Shown one piece after another: positions 1-5,696 of a stretch of DNA of 5,696 nucleotides. The DNA is taken from positions 57,919 through 63,614 of the forward strand of contig PAHL01000012.1 in assembly GCA_002711185.1 (NCBI GenBank). The letters are read 5' to 3'. Origin of the DNA: Flavobacteriaceae bacterium (GTDB lineage Bacteria > Bacteroidota > Bacteroidia > Flavobacteriales > Flavobacteriaceae). A program made the position numbers and the translations under genes. Within the stretch, counting starts at the first letter, position 1. The number at the start of each line of letters is the position of its first letter. The notes under the pieces are model-generated. The model ran no database searches. It was not told the origin of the DNA and was given only the letters and a program-made list of their open reading frames with translations.

Positions 1-1154
1 CCTGATTTTGGAATAAATTTAAGTGCACTTGGGAACAAAGCAAATAATCCGAATGGAAGACCTAGAGCTATTCCAAAACCTAACATTCCAAATGTTAACT
101 GAGTTGCACCAGCATCTGAAGTAATCGATCCGGCTAAAAGCGATCCCAAAATTGGACCCGTGCATGAAAAAGAAACAATAGTAAGAGTCAACGCCATGAA
201 AAATATTCCTGTAGTTCCCTTTACTTTTGAGGATGCATCATCAGAAAAGTTAATCCAATTATTTGGAAGCTTAAGTTCATAAAAACCAAAAAGTGAGAAT
301 GCGAAATAAATAAAAACTACAAAAAGAAATATATTTAAAGTAACATTAGTTGCAATTACATTCAGTATTTCTGGATCAATTGAGTCAGAAATGTGAAATG
401 GCAAACTTAAAAGCACATACAATAGAATAATAAAAAATGAATATTTAAATGAATCCAAAATACCTTTTGTTTTAGATTTATCATTTTTAATAAAATAAGA
501 AACGGTAATTGGAATCATTGGAAATACGCATGGTGTTATTAATGCTAATAATCCTCCTAGTAATCCTAGTAAAAATATATTCCAATAATTATTTTGTAAT
601 TGATAATTATTTGTAGTAAATGTAAAATTTGAATTAGTTAAATTTAATCTCAATGCATTTGATCTTGAAATACTTTCCTCGGAAACATCATCAATTTCAT
701 CGATTTTAAAATTTTCATTGAATTTAAAAATAAATGGTTCAGATCTAAATACACAAAGTCTATCGTCACAGGCCTGATAATCAATTTTTCCTGAAACGTA
801 ATCAAGAGAAATATCTTTTTTTATGTTCAAACTAAATTTAGCAGAATTTTCAAAGTATTTAATTTTTTTTTCAAAAATTGAATCATACTTAAATACAGTT
901 CTACTCTCCTTTATAGCTTTTATCGAATCAAAGGGTTTATTATCAAAAATGAAATGTGTTTTAAGTGGGGGTTCATTTTTAATGAACTGAGAATATACAT
1001 GCCATCCATAGTCTATCTTAGCATCAAATTTTAAAGTTAAAGTTGAGTCATTCTTGTATTCAAAAGTATAATTCCATTTTACAGGTTCAATTAAATCTTG
1101 ACCATTCAAGAATTTAAATAAACTAAGAAAAAATAAAAGAATAAATCTTTTCAT
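1..1154 (-). CDS. dsbD: DsbD-type thiol:disulfide interchange protein (C-terminal part beyond window)
   Basis: Inner-membrane protein that by family knowledge carries reducing equivalents from cytoplasmic thioredoxin to periplasmic partners. I translated 384 codons from the ATG at 1154; the frame is open to the window edge. Residues 1-18 are a signal peptide (KR, then a Leu/Phe-rich core, probable cleavage before Gln19). Residues about 25-150 form the periplasmic DsbD-alpha domain, with the YGWHVYSQ segment near 49 and the redox pair Cys129/Cys134 in QACDDRLC. The membrane domain starts near 191. Its first helix carries TPCVFPMIP (Cys209) and a later one SCTGPILG (Cys331). That 122-residue spacing equals the spacing of the E. 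coli DsbD membrane cysteines (163 and 285, from memory). At least five hydrophobic segments are visible. The remaining helices and the C-terminal thioredoxin domain would lie outside the window. The start is 8 nt after the tilS stop, so the two are probably co-transcribed. A CcdA-like protein is less likely because of the N-terminal alpha domain. Confidence 0.93.
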   Translation of the reverse strand, partial: MKRFILLFFLSLFKFLNGQDLIEPVKWNYTFEYKNDSTLTLKFDAKIDYGWHVYSQFIKNEPPLKTHFIFDNKPFDSIKAIKESRTVFKYDSIFEKKIKYFENSAKFSLNIKKDISLDYVSGKIDYQACDDRLCVFRSEPFIFKFNENFKIDEIDDVSEESISRSNALRLNLTNSNFTFTTNNYQLQNNYWNIFLLGLLGGLLALITPCVFPMIPITVSYFIKNDKSKTKGILDSFKYSFFIILLYVLLSLPFHISDSIDPEILNVIATNVTLNIFLFVVFIYFAFSLFGFYELKLPNNWINFSDDASSKVKGTTGIFFMALTLTIVSFSCTGPILGSLLAGSITSDAGATQLTFGMLGFGIALGLPFGLFALFPSALKFIPKS

Positions 1155-1162
1155 TATTTGTT

Positions 1163-2458
1163 TCAATCAATGCTAATATACATTCTTTTCTTTGAATTTT
1201 TATTTGATATAAAACGTCTATCAGCTCTTTTACCAATTATCCATACAACTTCATTTTGAGATGTTAAAATCCATTGATTTTCTTTGTCAAATTTTGAGTA
1301 TTTTTCGTCTTTAAAGTATTTACTTAATTTCTTTTTACCTATCATTCCTGAGGGATAAAAGTAATCTCCATTAGTAGGTCTTTTAATTTCAAGTATTGAA
1401 TTAAGTAACGTTGGATCAACTGATATTGATTTATCCAAATTCGAAAAAGGGTTGTTACTAATTTCAATATTTATAGGGGTATTGATCCTTTGAGGAATTA
1501 GTTTAATCTGATATGAATTCTTATCTAAATCTTTATTCAAATCATTTAAAATTAAATCTTCTCTGTCACGAAGAATTACGTGAGTCACAGATTCAATTCT
1601 CTTTCCTTTTTGAGAATTGATAATTTTGATTATTTCATTTGGGTGATTAAAACCATATTTTTTAAATATAGCGTGTAAGAAGAAAGAATTTGGATTAAGT
1701 TTTTTTAATTCATTTATGTTTATCCTAATCCCATGATCTGATTTAATAAAATTTATATTCTTGAAATCCCTAATTAGCTCATTTATTATAAAATTTGTTG
1801 ATTTTAGATTATTAATTGTTTTTTTTAAGTTCTTCTCCAGATCTGGAACAAGGTCTTTCCATTTAGGGATAAGAAGATTTCTTATTGAATTTCTTAAATA
1901 ATTATTTTTTGAATTACTTGAATCTTCATTCCATATTACATTATTATCATTTGCGTATGTTAAAATCTCTTTTTTAGTGAAGTTTAAGAGAGGACGAAGT
2001 AATAACTTTGATTCAGGAATACCAATTAGTCCTTCAATACCACTTCCTCTACCAATATTTATTAATAAGGTCTCCAACTGGTCATCTAAATGATGAGCAG
2101 TAATTATATACGAAAAATGATATTTATCTATTAAAGAATTAAACCAATCATATCTAATTTTTCGAGCAGCAATCTGAACAGATAGTTTATTTTTATTCAA
2201 ATAATTCTTTGTATTAATATTTTTTATGTGTAATTCAATTTTTAATTTTTTTGCAATTTTTTTCACTAAAAATTCATCCTCCAAGCTTTCATTTGATCTA
2301 AGGTTATAATTACAGTGAGCAATAGAAAAATTTAGTTTAGTTAATGAAAATAAATGAAGTAAAGTCATACTATCTACCCCTCCACTAACTGCTAACAATA
2401 TTTTTTTATTATTTAATTGCGGATATTCGTTTTCAATATTAAAAGAGTTAATATTCAT
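1163..2458 (-). CDS. tilS: tRNA(Ile)-lysidine synthetase TilS
   Basis: Cytoplasmic enzyme that uses ATP and lysine to convert C34 of the CAU-anticodon tRNA-Ile to lysidine, so that it reads AUA. The 431-residue protein has the N-type PP-loop ATPase motif SGGVDS at residues 25-30. AHCNYNLR follows at 47-54, the AARKIRYDWF segment at 97-106, and TAHHLDDQLETLL with GRGSGIEGL at about 120-144. RPLL lies at 155-158 and the EDSSN...YLRNSIRN segment at about 178-194; these are the usual landmarks of the TilS catalytic domain. The last 75 or so residues (RPTNGDYFYP, then KKLSKYF, then VVWIIGKRADRRF) match the TilS C-terminal domain. Length is normal for the family. AUA codons are frequent in the window (for example in argC and proC), which fits a need for lysidine. 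The gene is divergent from the arg operon and heads a probable two-gene unit with dsbD. I see no clear promoter for it. Confidence 0.96.
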   Translation of the reverse strand: MNINSFNIENEYPQLNNKKILLAVSGGVDSMTLLHLFSLTKLNFSIAHCNYNLRSNESLEDEFLVKKIAKKLKIELHIKNINTKNYLNKNKLSVQIAARKIRYDWFNSLIDKYHFSYIITAHHLDDQLETLLINIGRGSGIEGLIGIPESKLLLRPLLNFTKKEILTYANDNNVIWNEDSSNSKNNYLRNSIRNLLIPKWKDLVPDLEKNLKKTINNLKSTNFIINELIRDFKNINFIKSDHGIRININELKKLNPNSFFLHAIFKKYGFNHPNEIIKIINSQKGKRIESVTHVILRDREDLILNDLNKDLDKNSYQIKLIPQRINTPINIEISNNPFSNLDKSISVDPTLLNSILEIKRPTNGDYFYPSGMIGKKKLSKYFKDEKYSKFDKENQWILTSQNEVVWIIGKRADRRFISNKNSKKRMYISID

Positions 2459-2529
2459 TTTTTCAACTAATTATTTTATAAATATCATTAAAAATTATTC
2501 TAAAAAAATATAGGTAAAAATATAAAACC

Positions 2530-2561
2530 TTTTTTTTTTAAAATAATTATTGTAATATTTG
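2530..2561 (+). promoter_or_regulatory. Probable Bacteroidota-type promoter of the arg operon
   Basis: Read directly: a run of ten T (2530-2539), then TAATATTTGC at 2553-2562. The Bacteroidota housekeeping promoter has a -7 box TAnnTTTG and a T-rich -33 box. Here TA and TTTG are separated by three bases instead of two, and the T-run lies about 19-28 bases upstream of TTTG, where the -33 box is expected. Transcription would start at about 2566-2568, at the ATG of the small leader ORF. It is the only TTTG-type -7 candidate I see in the divergent region on the plus strand. The imperfect spacing limits confidence. Confidence 0.5.
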
Positions 2562-2566
2562 CACTG

Positions 2567-2635
2567 ATGAATTTAAAAAGCACATTTCAAACTTTTAACA
2601 TCGCAGGACAATTAGCCAACCGTCGTCCCGCCTAA
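2567..2635 (+). CDS. Putative arginine/proline leader peptide (22 aa) of the arg operon
   Basis: A small ORF in the leader of the arginine operon: ATG at 2567, 22 sense codons, TAA at 2633-2635. The peptide begins MNLKSTFQTF and ends GQLANRRPA. The last four sense codons are CGT CGT CCC GCC (Arg-Arg-Pro-Ala). Arginine in the neighbouring genes is mostly AGA, so two adjacent CGT codons followed by CCC stand out. Placement of tandem Arg codons just before the stop, upstream of argG, argC and proC, is the classic layout of a ribosome-stalling attenuator sensing the end product; Pro matches ProC in the same operon. There is no Shine-Dalgarno, and the ATG lies about 5 nt after the -7 box, so initiation may be leaderless. 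I do not recognise the peptide from a described family. A chance ORF of this length is possible; composition and context are the argument. Confidence 0.6.
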   Translation: MNLKSTFQTFNIAGQLANRRPA

Positions 2636-2695
2636 GGGCAATTTATATTTATTTGGAACCAAGGTGAGTCCCGTTCTCATTTACTTTAATTTTTC
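2603..2695 (+). promoter_or_regulatory. Candidate attenuator region with alternative hairpins
   Basis: Positions 2603-2640 are about 60% G+C (23 of 38 bases), unlike the AT-rich flanks. Pairings seen by eye are as follows. Stem A is 2662-2668 with 2676-2682 (7 bp, two G-U), loop TCCCGTT. Stem B is 2655-2659 with 2673-2677, plus GG 2663-2664 with CC 2671-2672 across a 3-nt bulge. Stem C is CGCCT 2629-2633 (around the leader stop) with AGGTG 2662-2666. Stem D is GGAC 2606-2609 with GTCC at 2625-2628 or at 2668-2671. C excludes A and B, giving a switch-like arrangement. A weak T-rich stretch (2685-2694, ending in five T) follows, so stem A or B could act as a poor terminator. None of the stems is strong, and the polarity of any switch cannot be resolved by hand. 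It lies 17 nt upstream of the acetyltransferase ATG. Confidence 0.42.
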
Positions 2696-2711
2696 TAACT
2701 AAACTCTAAAA

Positions 2712-3293
2712 ATGGATATCTTAATTTCAGATATATCACACTTACATTTCGCAAAAGACATTTCAAGCTGCATTGACCAATCTGCAAAGGTTAGAGGTAC
2801 TGGTATAGCTAGAAGGAGTGCTGAGTACATAGCTGAAAAAATTAAAAATGGAAATTCAATAATTGCCCTAGAAAATAATGAGTTTGCAGGTTTTTGTTAC
2901 ATAGAAAAATGGGAACATGGAAAATATGTTGCACATTCTGGATTGATTGTTAATCCAAAATTCAGAGGGCAAGGTTTGGCAAAAAAAATAAAAAAGAAAA
3001 TTTTTAAGTTATCTAAAAAAAAGTTTCCTGGTGTTAAAATATTTGGGATTACCACTGCTCAAGCAGTTATGAAAATAAATTATGAATTAGGTTATAAACC
3101 TGTTCATTTTTCAAAATTGACAAATGATCCTGATTTCTGGAGTGGCTGTCAAACTTGTAAAAATTTTGATGTTCTAACAAGAACAGAGAGAAAACTTTGT
3201 TTGTGCACTGGAATGCTTTACGATCCTGAGGAAAAAAAGTTTAATAAATCCAAAGCAGCCAAATTTATTGGAGGTTTATTTAAAAAGAAATAA
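2712..3293 (+). CDS. GNAT-family N-acetyltransferase, first gene of the arg operon
   Basis: A 193-residue acyl-CoA-dependent acyltransferase. The central GNAT fold is visible: strand 4 in HSGLIVNPKF (75-84), the acyl-CoA pyrophosphate loop RGQGLA at 85-90 followed by a Lys-rich helix, then KIFGITTAQAVMKINYELGYKP at 109-130, the usual region before the end of the fold. After it comes a Cys cluster, CQTC at 146-149 and CLC at 163-165, which could bind a metal such as zinc. The tail is basic and ends GGLFKKK. The start follows an A-rich tract (CTAAAA) without a Shine-Dalgarno, as elsewhere in the window. The stop is one base before the argG ATG. From its place at the head of the arginine genes I infer a role in acylating glutamate (an ArgA-like step) or another arginine intermediate. 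The sequence alone does not identify the substrate, and it lacks the amino-acid-kinase domain of classical ArgA. Confidence 0.88.
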   Translation: MDILISDISHLHFAKDISSCIDQSAKVRGTGIARRSAEYIAEKIKNGNSIIALENNEFAGFCYIEKWEHGKYVAHSGLIVNPKFRGQGLAKKIKKKIFKLSKKKFPGVKIFGITTAQAVMKINYELGYKPVHFSKLTNDPDFWSGCQTCKNFDVLTRTERKLCLCTGMLYDPEEKKFNKSKAAKFIGGLFKKK

Positions 3294-3294
3294 A

Positions 3295-4479
3295 ATGAAA
3301 AAATTAGTTCTCGCATATAGTGGTGGGCTTGATACTTCATATTGTATCAAAAAATTATCTGAACAAGGATACGATGTATACTCGGTATGTATTAACACAG
3401 GTGGCTTCTCAAATAACGATTTAAAAATACAAAAACAAAATGCACTAGATCTTGGTAGTAAAAATTACAAGTCAATTAACTCAATTAAAATGTTTTACGA
3501 TAAAATTATTAAATATTTAATTTTTGGAAATGTTTTAAAAAATAACACCTATCCTTTAAGCGTAAGTTCTGAAAGAGTAATCCAAGCAATTGAAATAGTT
3601 AATTACGCAAAAAGTATAAATGCCAAATATATTGCACATGGAAGCACAGGTGCAGGAAATGATCAAGTTCGATTCGATATGATTTTTCAAATACTGGCTC
3701 CAAATATAAAGATTATTACCCCTATTAGGGATGAAAAAATCTCAAGAAAAGAGGAAATAAAATATCTAAAATCAAATGGATTTAATATTCCTTGGAAAAA
3801 GGCTCAATACTCAATTAATAAAGGTTTATGGGGAACAAGTATAGGAGGTTCTGAAACTCTAACATCAAATAAAAATCTTCCTGAAAAGGCATACCCAAGT
3901 AAGTTAATTAAAAACAAATCCGAAAAGATTACAATTGAATTTAGACATGGTGAATTAATTGCTGTAAATGAGAAAAATGATAATTCTACCAACTTAATAG
4001 ATGAACTTCAAAATATAGCAAAAGATTATGCTATTGGAAGAGATATACATGTAGGAGATACTATAATAGGAATAAAAGGAAGGGTTGGTTTTGAGGCAGC
4101 AGCTCCATTAATAATAATTAAAGCTCATCATTTACTTGAAAAACATACATTATCTAAATGGCAACAACTTCAAAAAGATCAATTATCAAATATTTATGGA
4201 ATGCTTTTACATGAAGGAAACTATTTAGACCCTGTGATGAGAGATATTGAGTCATTTTTTACTAACACTCAAAAAAACGTAAATGGTAAAGTTTTTATAA
4301 ATCTTCATCCTTACAGGTTTGATCTTACAGGTATTGAATCACCGAATGATTTAATGAATTCATCATTCGGTGATTATGGAGAAATTAATAATAACTGGTC
4401 AGCCTCAGACGCAAAGGGATTTATAAAGATTTCATCCAATCCACATAAAATAAATAGAATTATAAATAATAAGTCATGA
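3295..4479 (+). CDS. argG: Argininosuccinate synthase
   Basis: Cytoplasmic enzyme that joins citrulline and aspartate, with ATP, into argininosuccinate, the penultimate step of arginine synthesis. From the ATG at 3295 the protein has 394 residues, normal for the family. The ATP-binding PP-loop AYSGGLDTS is at 7-15, HGSTGAGNDQVRFD at 115-128 (the family's HG-TG-GNDQVRF signature), and INKGLWGTSIGG at 174-185. GRDIHVGD, then GRVGFEAAAP and the LHEGNYLDPVMRD segment, complete the C-terminal oligomerisation/citrulline-binding part. An in-frame TTG at 3268 would add nine residues but overlaps the acetyltransferase and would displace the conserved MKKLVLAYSGG start, so the ATG is preferred. It lies 1 nt after the upstream stop and shares ATGA with argC, so translation is probably coupled. 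A perfect 14-bp inverted repeat lies within its 3' part. Confidence 0.97.
   Translation: MKKLVLAYSGGLDTSYCIKKLSEQGYDVYSVCINTGGFSNNDLKIQKQNALDLGSKNYKSINSIKMFYDKIIKYLIFGNVLKNNTYPLSVSSERVIQAIEIVNYAKSINAKYIAHGSTGAGNDQVRFDMIFQILAPNIKIITPIRDEKISRKEEIKYLKSNGFNIPWKKAQYSINKGLWGTSIGGSETLTSNKNLPEKAYPSKLIKNKSEKITIEFRHGELIAVNEKNDNSTNLIDELQNIAKDYAIGRDIHVGDTIIGIKGRVGFEAAAPLIIIKAHHLLEKHTLSKWQQLQKDQLSNIYGMLLHEGNYLDPVMRDIESFFTNTQKNVNGKVFINLHPYRFDLTGIESPNDLMNSSFGDYGEINNNWSASDAKGFIKISSNPHKINRIINNKS
4337..4375 (+). repeat. Perfect 14-bp inverted repeat inside argG
   Basis: Left arm AATCACCGAATGAT (4337-4350) is the exact reverse complement of the right arm ATCATTCGGTGATT (4362-4375), separated by 11 nt (4351-4361). 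The RNA would fold into a 14-bp stem. It lies entirely in argG, covering codons for about residues 348-361 (SPNDLMNSSFGD and neighbours), and no T-run follows, so it is not a normal intrinsic terminator. The arms depend on codon choice, such as CCG for Pro, which is otherwise scarce here. The role is unknown; mRNA stability or processing between argG and argC is one possibility. Confidence 0.9.
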
Positions 4480-5450
4480 AAAAGGTTGGAATTATAGGTG
4501 GATCTGGTTATACAGGTGGTGAATTAATTAGATTAATAATAGACCACCCTTTAATTGAATTAGATTTTGTCTTCAGTACTACAAGGTCAAATACATTAAT
4601 TACAGATACCCATATTGATTTGTTGGGAAGAACAAATTTATTTTTCACAAATAAAATTAATAAAAATGTAGACGTTCTTTTTCTTTGTCTGGGACATGGT
4701 AAATCAAAAGTTTTTTTAGAGAAAAATAAATTTTCTGATTCAACTTATATAATTGATTTAAGTAATGATTTTCGTTTAGATAAAGAAAGTTCATTTAACA
4801 ATTTGAATTTTGTTTATGGTTTACCTGAGGTTCATAAGGATAAGATACTTAAAGCCAAATACATTGCTAACCCAGGTTGTTTTGCCACAGTTATACAATT
4901 ATCATTATTACCATTAGCCAATAATAGTTTAATTAAAAATCAAATTCATGTAACCGCAACAACAGGTAGTACAGGTGCTGGATCAAGTTTATCTGATACT
5001 AAACACTTTAGTTGGAGAAATAATAATTTATCCTGGTATAAACCATTTAATCACCAACATGTAGACGAAATCAATCAAACACTAAATAATCTATGCAAAA
5101 ATAAGATGAAATTGATTTTTCTTCCATATAGAGGCAATTTTACTAGGGGTATATTTTCCACTACCTATCTGAACTATGAGGGCTCTTTGGAAAGTGCAAA
5201 TGAATTATATAATGATTATTATAAAACAGCCCCATTTACACATATATCAAAAAAAGAAATTAGTTTAAAAAATGTAATTAATTCAAATAATTGTTTTATT
5301 CACCTATATAAACATGATAATATTTTATTAATCACTTCAGTAATTGATAATTTAATTAAAGGTGCATCTGGACAAGCAATTCAAAATCTCAACATTATGA
5401 TGGATTGGGATGAAACATCAGGTTTAAAATTAAAATCAAATATTTATTAA
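4476..5450 (+). CDS. argC: N-acetyl-gamma-glutamyl-phosphate reductase
   Basis: NADPH-dependent enzyme that reduces N-acyl-gamma-glutamyl phosphate to the semialdehyde, the third step of arginine synthesis, in the cytoplasm. The 324-residue protein has the Rossmann dinucleotide loop GIIGGSGYTGGEL at 5-17 and the substrate segment LSNDFRL at 95-101, followed by YGLPEVH at 114-120. The catalytic cysteine is in NPGCFAT (Cys135) and TTGSTGAGSS lies at 162-171. HQHVDEI at 193-199 matches the family's HxHxxEI histidine motif, PYRGNFTRGIFST lies at 217-229, and the C-terminal NLIKGASGQAIQNLN is at 292-306. All expected landmarks are present, so it should be active. Its ATG overlaps the argG TGA as ATGA and its stop is one base before the proC ATG, so it is internal to the operon with no room for its own promoter. 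Whether the acyl group is acetyl or succinyl, as reported for some Bacteroidota, cannot be told from this gene. Confidence 0.97.
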   Translation: MKKVGIIGGSGYTGGELIRLIIDHPLIELDFVFSTTRSNTLITDTHIDLLGRTNLFFTNKINKNVDVLFLCLGHGKSKVFLEKNKFSDSTYIIDLSNDFRLDKESSFNNLNFVYGLPEVHKDKILKAKYIANPGCFATVIQLSLLPLANNSLIKNQIHVTATTGSTGAGSSLSDTKHFSWRNNNLSWYKPFNHQHVDEINQTLNNLCKNKMKLIFLPYRGNFTRGIFSTTYLNYEGSLESANELYNDYYKTAPFTHISKKEISLKNVINSNNCFIHLYKHDNILLITSVIDNLIKGASGQAIQNLNIMMDWDETSGLKLKSNIY

Positions 5451-5451
5451 A

Positions 5452-5696
5452 ATGAAAATAGCAATAATCGGTACAGGTAATTTAGGGCTAAGTATCGCCA
5501 AAGGACTTGTTTTAAACAATATTATTACAAAACTTTATTTAACAAAAAGAAATTGTGATAGTTTAATAGAATGGAATAAAAATAAAAATATTACTATAAC
5601 ATCAGAAAATAGGATGGCTGTTAAAAATTCTGATATTTTAATTTTTGCAGTTCAACCAAGTCAATTTGAGAATATTTTAATAGACATTAAAGATCT
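5452..5696 (+). CDS. proC: Pyrroline-5-carboxylate reductase, N-terminal part (cut by window end)
   Basis: Translated from the ATG at 5452: 81 codons plus two bases, open at the window edge. The start MKIAIIGTGNLGLSIAKGL carries the Rossmann loop GxGNLG (7-12). SDILIFAVQPSQF at 60-72 corresponds to the AD-vil-aVkP-q segment typical of ProC. The enzyme reduces pyrroline-5-carboxylate to proline with NAD(P)H. Only about a third of a normal protein of some 260-270 residues is visible, so other members of the 6-phosphogluconate-dehydrogenase-like Rossmann group are not fully excluded, though the AVQP segment and the operon context favour ProC. It begins one base after the argC stop. Its presence among arginine genes fits the shared glutamate-semialdehyde/ornithine chemistry, and the Pro codon of the putative leader peptide. 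Confidence 0.88.
   Translation, partial: MKIAIIGTGNLGLSIAKGLVLNNIITKLYLTKRNCDSLIEWNKNKNITITSENRMAVKNSDILIFAVQPSQFENILIDIKD

Noticed and set aside
2459..2529. Promoter for the tilS-dsbD pair on the minus strand
   Set aside because: The stretch is very AT-rich, but I find no TAnnTTTG box (CAAAnnTA on the plus strand) in this interval, so I do not place a promoter.
2612..2680. 22-codon minus-strand ORF (starts MRTGLTLVP) antisense to the leader peptide
   Set aside because: Same length as the plus-strand leader ORF, but with no promoter-like signal upstream on that strand and no end-product codon pattern. It would run towards tilS with over 150 nt between, so it is best read as a shadow of the leader region.
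2650..2682. Resemblance of GGAACCAAGGTGAGTCCCG to parts of cobalamin or FMN riboswitches
   Set aside because: Only a short GGTG...TCCCG similarity is present. The B12-box, the other conserved boxes and the overall size needed for those riboswitches are missing, and the downstream genes are arginine genes.
3268..3294. N-terminal extension of argG from TTG at 3268
   Set aside because: It uses a rare start, overlaps the acetyltransferase by 26 bp, and adds nine residues before the conserved MKKLVLAYSGG start. The GGAGGT at 3270-3275 encodes Gly-Gly of the upstream protein and is too far from the ATG at 3295 to act as its ribosome binding site.
3804..3992. 62-codon minus-strand ORF within argG
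   Set aside because: Lies wholly antisense to a well-conserved gene, shows no recognisable motif, and its composition follows from the argG codons.
4337..4395. Intrinsic terminator at the argG inverted repeat
   Set aside because: No T-run follows the right arm, the site is inside the coding frame about 100 nt before the stop, and argC overlaps the end of argG.

Overview
The window is strongly AT-rich. Its genes start behind A-rich tracts rather than Shine-Dalgarno sequences, and the one promoter-like signal resembles the Bacteroidota type (TTTG in the -7 box). Together with the gene order (acetyltransferase-argG-argC-proC on one strand, tilS-dsbD on the other), this points to a low-GC, probably marine, member of the Flavobacteriia. 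The assignment is an inference from gene order and signals, not from a database match.

Layout: positions 1-2458 hold a minus-strand pair. tilS (tRNA-Ile lysidine synthetase) comes first. Eight bases after its stop begins a DsbD-type thiol:disulfide interchange protein, which runs off the left edge of the window. Positions 2459-2711 are the divergent intergenic region. From 2712 to the right edge runs a tightly packed plus-strand operon: a GNAT acetyltransferase, argG, argC and the start of proC. The junctions are 1 nt, a 4-nt ATGA overlap and 1 nt. The operon continues beyond the window.

The operon serves arginine synthesis, with proline synthesis included. ArgC makes the N-acyl-glutamate semialdehyde, ArgG makes argininosuccinate, and ProC makes proline from pyrroline-5-carboxylate. 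The GNAT protein is a plausible but unproven candidate for the first acylation of glutamate.

The most interesting part is the operon leader. Between a probable promoter (about 2530-2561) and the first gene there is a 22-codon ORF (2567-2635). It ends ...Ala-Asn-Arg-Arg-Pro-Ala-stop, with tandem CGT CGT CCC codons in a sharply GC-richer island. A region with alternative hairpins and a repeated GTCCCG follows. This looks like a leader-peptide attenuator reading arginine, and perhaps proline, which are the products of the operon. The leader ATG lies where transcription would be expected to begin, so the peptide may be translated from a leaderless mRNA. A second unexplained structure is a perfect 14-bp inverted repeat inside the 3' part of argG.
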